NCBI GenBank assembly: GCA_900542525.1
Contig: UQNZ01000015.1
Location: forward strand, 1 to 17,270
Reading direction: 5' to 3'
DNA from: an uncultured Eggerthella sp.
Lineage (GTDB): Bacteria > Actinomycetota > Coriobacteriia > Coriobacteriales > Eggerthellaceae
DNA length: 17,270 bases
This document shows positions 12,503 through 17,270 of this stretch, piece after piece. The notes beneath the pieces are model-generated. The model saw only the letters and a list, made by a program, of their open reading frames with translations. It did no database searches and was not told where the DNA came from. The position numbers and the translations under genes were made by a program. Positions within the stretch are counted from its first letter, which is position 1, and each line of letters starts with the position of its first letter.

Positions 12503-13372
12503 TTATTCGCCGAGAACGAAACGAGTGAAGTCAACGATCTCGATAGTGGTGCCGAGCTCCTTAGCCACTTCTGCGGTGTAGTCGGCAACGGACTTATCGG
12601 GATCCTTCACGTAAGCCTGCTCGGTCAGAACGTTTTCCTTGTAGAACTTCTCAAGACGACCGGTAGCGATCTTCTCCTGGATGTTCTCGGGCTTGCCGGA
12701 CTCAGCAGCCTGTGCCTTGTAGATCTCCATCTCGTGAGCAACGACGGCCGGATCGACCGCTTCGCGAGTTGCTGCGACCGGAGAAGCTGCTGCGACCTGC
12801 ATTGCGATATCGCGACCATAGGTCTTGAACGCATCGCTGGTTGCGAAGCTTGCATCGCCGAGCTTGAAGTCAACGAGCACGCCGATCTTGCCAACGCCAT
12901 GAACGTAGCTAGCAACAGCGCCTTCAGGCTGGAGCGAATAGGCGAAACGAGCGAGCTGGATGTTCTCACCAAGCGTGTGGATCGCATCGGTGACGACCGC
13001 CTCTACGGTCTCGCCCTCAATCTCACTTGCGCGCAGCGCATCAAGATCGGCAGGAGCATTCTCAAGAACAGCCTTCGCGATCTTTTCCGCATATGCACGG
13101 AACTTCTCGTTCATGCCGACGAAGTCGGTCTCGCAGTTGAGCTCAACGAGCGCACCTGCATGCGCATCGTCGGAAACGAGCGCGACCACTGCGCCTTCGT
13201 TCGTAGCGCGACCAGCCTTCTTAGCGACCGAAGCAAGACCTGCCGTGCGCAGAACGTCGACAGCCTTATCCATATCGCCATCAGCTTCGACGAGTGCCTT
13301 CTTGCATTCCATCATGCCTGCACCGGTCATTTCGCGGAGTTCTTTTACCATAGCGGCGCTAACTTGTGCCAT
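12503..13372 (-). CDS. tsf: Elongation factor Ts
   Basis: A 289-residue EF-Ts, the guanine nucleotide exchange factor that recycles EF-Tu. The N-terminal UBA-like domain and its signature TGAGMMECKKAL (16-27) and the exchange-core signature LNCETDFV (78-85) are present. The C-terminal part holds the dimerisation-type helices and ends in EIVDFTRFVLGE. AAAGGA lies about eight bases before the ATG. It follows rpsB, but a strong terminator lies only about 18 bases upstream of its start codon, so its expression must come from readthrough. Confidence 0.98.
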   Translation of the reverse strand: MAQVSAAMVKELREMTGAGMMECKKALVEADGDMDKAVDVLRTAGLASVAKKAGRATNEGAVVALVSDDAHAGALVELNCETDFVGMNEKFRAYAEKIAKAVLENAPADLDALRASEIEGETVEAVVTDAIHTLGENIQLARFAYSLQPEGAVASYVHGVGKIGVLVDFKLGDASFATSDAFKTYGRDIAMQVAAASPVAATREAVDPAVVAHEMEIYKAQAAESGKPENIQEKIATGRLEKFYKENVLTEQAYVKDPDKSVADYTAEVAKELGTTIEIVDFTRFVLGE

Positions 13373-13389
13373 AGCTATTTCCTTTCTTT

Positions 13390-13423
13390 TAAAAAGGGCA
13401 GGCTAAGAAACTTAAACCTGCCC
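13390..13423 (-). terminator. Intrinsic terminator/attenuator between rpsB and tsf
   Basis: GGGCAGG and CCTGCCC (13396-13402 with 13417-13423) form a perfect seven-base-pair stem, extended by TAAG/CTTA inside, followed on the minus strand by TTTTT (13391-13395). It lies within the 76-base rpsB-tsf gap. With only about 18 bases left before the tsf ATG, there is no room for a separate promoter after it. It probably sets the S2 to EF-Ts ratio by partial readthrough. Confidence 0.85.
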
Positions 13424-13448
13424 CGGACAAACGTTGGATCGTAGACGA

Positions 13449-14240
13449 TTAGCGAGGCATTTCCTCTGCGTTTTCGTGAAGTTCCTCGTTGGGAGCGATC
13501 GGCTCTTCTGCAACAGCTGCAGCCTCGGAAGGCGCTGCCATTTCCTCGACCGTGACCTCTGCGCCCGTACCAGCGATGACCGCATCAGCGATGAAATCGC
13601 ACAGCAGGCGAACGGAACGGATCGCGTCGTCGTTAGCGGGGATGCCGAAGTCCACATCGTCGGGGTCGCAGTTGGTATCGAGCGTGCCGATGATGGGGAT
13701 GCTCAGGCGACGAGCCTCGTGGATGGCGATCTGCTCGCGGTTGGTATCGACCACGAAGATCGCATCGGGGATGCGCTTCATGTTGCGAATGCCGTTGAGG
13801 TTGGTCTGGAGCTTAGCGAGCTCCTTCTTCAGCAGGATCTGCTCCTTCTTGGGGAGCTGCTCCATGCGACCATCAGCCTCCATAGCTTCGAGCTCTTCCA
13901 TGCGCTGAACACGTGAGCGGATGGTGACGAAGTTGGTGAGCATGCCACCGAGCCAACGAGAGTTGACATACGGCATACCGCAACGATTTGCCGCTTCAGC
14001 GATGGATTCCTGAGCCTGCTTCTTCGTACCGACGAAGAGGATGGTGCCGCCCTTCTCAGCGATGCGCTTGACTTCGCTATAAGCAGCATCGAGGCCGTAG
14101 AGGGATTGCTTGAGATCGATGATGTAGATGTCGCCACGGCTGCCGAAGATGTAGGGTTTCATCTTGGGGTTCCAGCGACGGGTCTGATGACCGAAGTGCA
14201 TGCCTGCATCGAGCAGGGCTTTAAGATTGATCTTTGCCAT
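13449..14240 (-). CDS. rpsB: 30S ribosomal protein S2
   Basis: A 263-residue S2, needed for late 30S assembly and binding near the mRNA platform. Family landmarks: LLDAGMHFGHQTRRWNPKM (about 8-26), YIIDLKQSL, FVGTKKQAQESIAEAA, RWLGGMLTNF, and FVVDTNREQIAIHEARRLSI. The C-terminal tail is acidic and Ala/Glu-rich. ATG at 14240 is preceded by GGAG with a four-base gap. The frame is open far upstream (to 14480), but that extension has no ribosomal-protein character. Operon with tsf; divergent from the CoA transferase gene. Confidence 0.98.
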   Translation of the reverse strand: MAKINLKALLDAGMHFGHQTRRWNPKMKPYIFGSRGDIYIIDLKQSLYGLDAAYSEVKRIAEKGGTILFVGTKKQAQESIAEAANRCGMPYVNSRWLGGMLTNFVTIRSRVQRMEELEAMEADGRMEQLPKKEQILLKKELAKLQTNLNGIRNMKRIPDAIFVVDTNREQIAIHEARRLSIPIIGTLDTNCDPDDVDFGIPANDDAIRSVRLLCDFIADAVIAGTGAEVTVEEMAAPSEAAAVAEEPIAPNEELHENAEEMPR

Positions 14241-14564
14241 GTTTCTCCATTCGTTGATCCTCTGCCTGGCTTCTTCCCTGCCCTCGCAACCTATTGGGCC
14301 ACTAGCGAGCGCAAGTCCACCACGCATGTGTAATAAAAACAGCCTTTGTATTGTAGGAGAAGAACGCACGCTTGTATAGCGGCAATTCGTGAGCGGACAC
14401 CGCAAGCCCCCTCTGAAGCAAAAGTCGGTTTGCACGCCCTTCGGAAGGTTTCGTAAACAAGGTGTAATCCCGGCATACATACAAGGTGGCTATACTGAAA
14501 AGAAAGACATTCTTAGGTGCTCAGCGCGATGGGGGTCGCGATCTGAGAGCGAAGGGGGATTACG
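14241..14564. promoter_or_regulatory. Divergent intergenic region between rpsB and the CoA transferase
   Basis: This 324-base gap should hold both promoters. For rpsB, TACAAT (14350-14355, minus strand) would give a leader of about 100 bases, but no good -35 is found. A TATACA further upstream is an alternative. For the plus-strand gene, TATACT (14491-14496) would start transcription near 14503. A small CTCGC/GCGAG stem exists in the rpsB leader. In other bacteria S2 represses its own leader; whether that happens here cannot be read from sequence. Confidence 0.35.
14520..14547 (+). promoter_or_regulatory. Stem-loop in the 5' leader of the CoA transferase gene
   Basis: CTCAGCGCGA (14520-14529) pairs with TCGCG (14536-14540) and CTGAG (14543-14547), with a two-base AT bulge, around a TGGGGG loop. 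The ten-base-pair stem ends seven bases before the AAGGGGG Shine-Dalgarno (14552-14558). It could affect ribosome access or be a DNA operator; no partner is visible. Confidence 0.45.
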
Positions 14565-15800
14565 ATGAAACCACTCGAGGAAATCAAGGTTGTCGACCTG
14601 ACAACCTATATGGCCACACCTGCGACCGGACGCATCCTTGGCGAATGGGGCGCCGAGGTGATCAAGGTCGAAGCAGCAAAAGGCGATCCATGTCGCGTGA
14701 CGCAGGCCGCGGTGTTCAATATGCCCATGTCAGATGAAGAGAATCTTGCATTCGACATGGTCAATCTGAACAAGCGATTCATCTCGCTCAATCTGAAGAG
14801 CGAAACGGGCGCGGAAGTGATGGATAAGCTCTTGGCGAAGGCCGATGTCTTCATCACCAATACGCGCACCAAATCCTTGAAGAAGCTCGGTCTTGATTGG
14901 GAGACACTGCACGCGAAATATCCGCGGTTGATCATGGGCCATGGGCTTGGGTATGGCAAGCGAGGCGCCGAAAAGGACGATCCTGGCTTCGACGTGACCT
15001 GCTACATGGCGCGCGGCGGCGTGTTCGGCACCACGGTCAACAGGGGCGATTCTCCCATGATCCCCACCAACGGCTATGGCGACCTACAAGCTTCCATGTT
15101 CTTGGCTGCGGGCATCTGCGCTGCCATCGTCGGACGCGCCACTACCGGCGAAGGCGATTACGTTACGTGTGCGCTCCAACATGCAGGCGTTTTCACGCTC
15201 ATGACAGGCATGATCTCGGCACAGTATGGCAATCCTTATCCGAAGAGCCGTCTTGAGGTCATCTGCCCCTTCAACAATGTGTATATGACTGGTGATGGCA
15301 AGTACGTTGCCATGTGCGATCCTGAGTATGACCGCGATTACAACAAGATCATGAAGCTGATCGGACGCGATGATCTCGTTGACGATCCAAAATACATCAA
15401 CTGCGTGAAGATGAACGAAGCGGGGTTGAACGCCGAAGTGGTGGGCGTGATGGATGATGCGCTCGCTAAGATGACCTGCACCGAAGCGCTTGCGCTCTTC
15501 AAGGATGCGGGCATTCCTATCGAGCTTTGCCAGACACCGCTCGATGTGTACGAAGACCAAAACGTCTGGGATAACGATTACCTGGTGAAGATCAAGTACC
15601 CCGAGTCCGAACGCAATATCCCTACGGTTCCGATCCAGTTCGAATCGCAACCCGTACCCGATTACACGCCAACGGGCATGCTCGGCAGCGCGACGGTCGA
15701 GGTCATGAAGGATCTTGGGTATACCGATGAGCAGATCGAAGCTGCTATTGCCGATGGGTCGGTTTGTGGCGCGACCTCGCTCGACGTGCTTGCAGGTTAA
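14565..15800 (+). CDS. CaiB/BaiF class III CoA transferase, FldA/HadA-like
   Basis: A 411-residue family III CoA transferase, moving CoA between carboxylic acids through an aspartyl-CoA anhydride. The N-terminal Rossmann part starts KVVDLTTYMATPATGRILGE. The catalytic Asp is D173 in GYGDLQASMFLAAG. GFDVTCYMARGG (141-152), KRFISLNLKSETG (70-82) and NDYLVKIKYP also fit the family. From memory the closest relatives are the (R)-phenyllactate/2-hydroxyisocaproate CoA transferases (FldA, HadA) of Stickland fermenters, but no 2-hydroxyacyl-CoA dehydratase or activator lies nearby. Substrate is therefore open; bile-acid or carnitine-type substrates are other possibilities. GGGGG six bases upstream supports the ATG. 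An intrinsic terminator follows. Confidence 0.9.
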   Translation: MKPLEEIKVVDLTTYMATPATGRILGEWGAEVIKVEAAKGDPCRVTQAAVFNMPMSDEENLAFDMVNLNKRFISLNLKSETGAEVMDKLLAKADVFITNTRTKSLKKLGLDWETLHAKYPRLIMGHGLGYGKRGAEKDDPGFDVTCYMARGGVFGTTVNRGDSPMIPTNGYGDLQASMFLAAGICAAIVGRATTGEGDYVTCALQHAGVFTLMTGMISAQYGNPYPKSRLEVICPFNNVYMTGDGKYVAMCDPEYDRDYNKIMKLIGRDDLVDDPKYINCVKMNEAGLNAEVVGVMDDALAKMTCTEALALFKDAGIPIELCQTPLDVYEDQNVWDNDYLVKIKYPESERNIPTVPIQFESQPVPDYTPTGMLGSATVEVMKDLGYTDEQIEAAIADGSVCGATSLDVLAG

Positions 15801-15879
15801 TACGCTTGCAGCTCGATGCGCAACAGCGAAAGCGGCATGCCCCGGAAGGGTTTTCAACTATCCCCGCTCTGCTGCTCAA

Positions 15880-15906
15880 ATGGCCGGCTTAATGCCGGCT
15901 ATTTTC
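15880..15906 (+). terminator. Terminator after the CoA transferase gene
   Basis: GCCGGC (15883-15888) pairs with GCCGGC (15894-15899) across a TTAAT loop. ATG/TAT extend the stem with one wobble, and ATTTT follows. It is a compact GC-rich stem with a T run, 80 bases after the stop codon. Confidence 0.75.
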
Positions 15907-15949
15907 GTGCGCTCGCAGCTGCAGTACTTTATACAGAATATGAAGCAAT

Positions 15950-15975
15950 GCAGAGGAGTTTGAAAACCCCTCTGC
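15950..15975. terminator. Hairpin between the convergent CoA transferase and surface-protein genes
   Basis: GCAGAGG (15950-15956) pairs with CCTCTGC (15969-15975), and GTT/AAC pair inside around a short loop. It lies about 40 bases past the end of the minus-strand gene and may terminate that transcript, though no strong T tract follows on the minus strand. Part of it can instead pair with 15848-15872. Confidence 0.45.
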
Positions 15976-16013
15976 TTAAGGAGCTCTTTCTCAAGTACCT
16001 CAATCGATCTAAC

Positions 16014-17270
16014 TCATCGGCGGTGCTTAGGTGTTTTTCTACGCGCATGGATGAACAAGGAAGCAAGAGCCAGAGCCGAAACACAAAGCAGGATCAGCAT
16101 GGTGTACGCAGGCACATTCAAGCCATCATTCGTTGCCGCTAAATACCCTAAAGATTGGGCGAGCTTATCGGTATCGGTGCTAACGCTTGCATTCGCTGTT
16201 CGATCAGCACCGGCCTGCTGATCGCCTTCACCTGCATTCGAACCATCGCCAGTGCCTTGGTTGCCGTCTGTACTGCCGCTATTTCCCGAATCGGAACCGC
16301 CATTCTCGCTTCCCCCTTGTTCGCCACCACCTGAAGGATCGCCCCCTTCATCGCTCACCTGCACAGCAAGATTCAGTCGTTCGCTGTATTCGTCGAAGGG
16401 CATCCCCTCTTTATATGCGGCGATGCGGTACTTCGTTTCTCCCATAACGCTGATAGGCCCGGTGTAAACGTGTCTCGTCCCGTTCGCATCGCAGGGGCAG
16501 GTGTCGTCGGTGGTGTAGTAGATTGTCGCTCCTTCGGTGGTGGTTGTCAGGGTTAGCTTCGAGCCTTTCGGTACCGTCACGCTGTTATCTTTTGGAGCAA
16601 GTGCTCCAAACGTTGCTGTCCCGATGCTCGCGGTGGGGCGTGTAGGCTGCGCCGCATCTGATGTGGTGCGAACCGCCAGCTCCTTGGTAAGCGATGTGCC
16701 GCTTGCTGCGAGGGTGAGCGTTGTCATGCCGGGGAGGTCGCCTTTAAGAGCAAATGATGCTTTCCCTTGAGAGTCCGTTATGCCCTCTGCGGCAGAAGAG
16801 CTCGAGGCGTCGGAAGCATCAGCAACACTCACGCCATCGATCGCTGCAATGCTGGGAGCGTTCACCCGCGCCGTCACTGGCTGGTTCGCGACGGGCGTCC
16901 CGTCCGCGTAGCGCACATATGCCACCACTTGCACAGGCTCGGCAGCATCGCTTTGCAAGACGATCGCATTCTCATAGTTCGCAACGAGCTGCGCTGGGCG
17001 CTTCTCAACGGCAAGCGTCTGAGACCACGTCCCGAACAGATCACCCAGAGCGCGCCCCGTATAGCTCTTCGCGCCGTTCAGCTCCAGCAAGATGTTAGAA
17101 CCTTCAGCCAGATCCTCTTGCGGATAGATGCGCAGAACCTTCGAGAGCGCTCCTCCTCCATCGGCGCCGCTCGCATCTGTCGAGTCGACCCATTCAAGAC
17201 GGGCATCCTCACCACCCACGAGGGCGCTCGTTCCTGCTCCCTCATCGGCTTTCATGTATTGGCTGAATTC
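16014..17270 (-). CDS. C-terminal part of a cell-surface protein (Ig-like and chitobiase-like domains, membrane anchor)
   Basis: The frame is open to the right edge, so this is the 3' part of a larger gene (about 418 residues visible). Numbering from the Met at 17255: an Ig-like/Big_1-type domain (about 103-196, with DGTPVANQPVTARV and DSQGKASF), then a chitobiase/hexosaminidase C-terminal-type domain (about 222-300, with ATIYYTTDDTCPCD and TKYRIAAYKEG). A Gly/Ser/Asp/Asn linker (303-350), LAATN (372-376), a hydrophobic segment (384-403) and a basic tail (RRKTPKHRR) follow. This order is that of a sortase-type wall anchor, but the motif is not LPxTG. No catalytic domain is visible in this portion. 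It converges on the CoA transferase gene and has no partner genes in view. Confidence 0.8.
   Translation of the reverse strand, partial: EFSQYMKADEGAGTSALVGGEDARLEWVDSTDASGADGGGALSKVLRIYPQEDLAEGSNILLELNGAKSYTGRALGDLFGTWSQTLAVEKRPAQLVANYENAIVLQSDAAEPVQVVAYVRYADGTPVANQPVTARVNAPSIAAIDGVSVADASDASSSSAAEGITDSQGKASFALKGDLPGMTTLTLAASGTSLTKELAVRTTSDAAQPTRPTASIGTATFGALAPKDNSVTVPKGSKLTLTTTTEGATIYYTTDDTCPCDANGTRHVYTGPISVMGETKYRIAAYKEGMPFDEYSERLNLAVQVSDEGGDPSGGGEQGGSENGGSDSGNSGSTDGNQGTGDGSNAGEGDQQAGADRTANASVSTDTDKLAQSLGYLAATNDGLNVPAYTMLILLCVSALALASLFIHARRKTPKHRR

Noticed and set aside
14241..14480. N-terminal extension of S2 to 14480
   Set aside because: S2 begins MAKINLKALLDAGMHFGHQ at 14240 with a Shine-Dalgarno; the upstream residues are unlike S2 and lie in the promoter region.

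Overview
The window (about 17.3 kb, roughly 50% GC) looks like a chromosomal segment from an Actinomycetota of the class Coriobacteriia, probably an Eggerthellales member of moderate GC such as a Cryptobacterium- or Slackia-like organism. This placement is inference: it rests on gene order, an FldA/HadA-type CoA transferase typical of anaerobic amino-acid fermenters, a very Pro/Gln-rich DnaX and a small SRP RNA. Nearly everything is a housekeeping locus. I see no CRISPR array, transposase, phage gene or integron.

Left part (1-1509): a strong minus-strand promoter (26-54) fires out of the left edge. It is followed by a PaaI-type thioesterase on the minus strand. Positions 776-1509 are an AT-richer, gene-poor stretch, and the least explained part of the window. 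It holds an extended -10 promoter, a two-frame mini-ORF broken exactly at CTT TGA (the sequence used for +1 shifting in prfB), a 46-nt hairpin, and a promoter-to-terminator unit that could make a small RNA of about 115 nt. These lie just upstream of a plus-strand xpaC-telA operon (1510-3888).

Centre (3939-12395, all minus): the classic ffs / dnaX / ybaB / recR cluster, with a dedA-family membrane gene between the SRP RNA and dnaX. Upstream of it is a cell-envelope/folate group, murA - LCP protein - folC, in which the LCP protein appears to have lost its catalytic residues.

Right part: rpsB-tsf (minus) with a textbook intrinsic terminator inside the operon, so tsf probably depends on readthrough. 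Divergent from rpsB is a CaiB/BaiF class III CoA transferase (plus) with a hairpin in its 5' leader. The right edge cuts into the C-terminal portion of a minus-strand surface protein with Ig-like and chitobiase-like domains, a Gly/Ser/Asp linker and a C-terminal membrane anchor that carries LAATN where an LPxTG-type motif would be expected.

Functionally the window covers replication and repair (DnaX, RecR, YbaB), translation (S2, EF-Ts) and protein targeting (SRP RNA). It also covers peptidoglycan and envelope synthesis (MurA, LCP), folate (FolC) and envelope stress (XpaC/TelA, DedA). The most promising places for something undescribed are the 776-1509 intergenic region, the degenerate LCP protein and the nested inverted repeats at 15848-15975.
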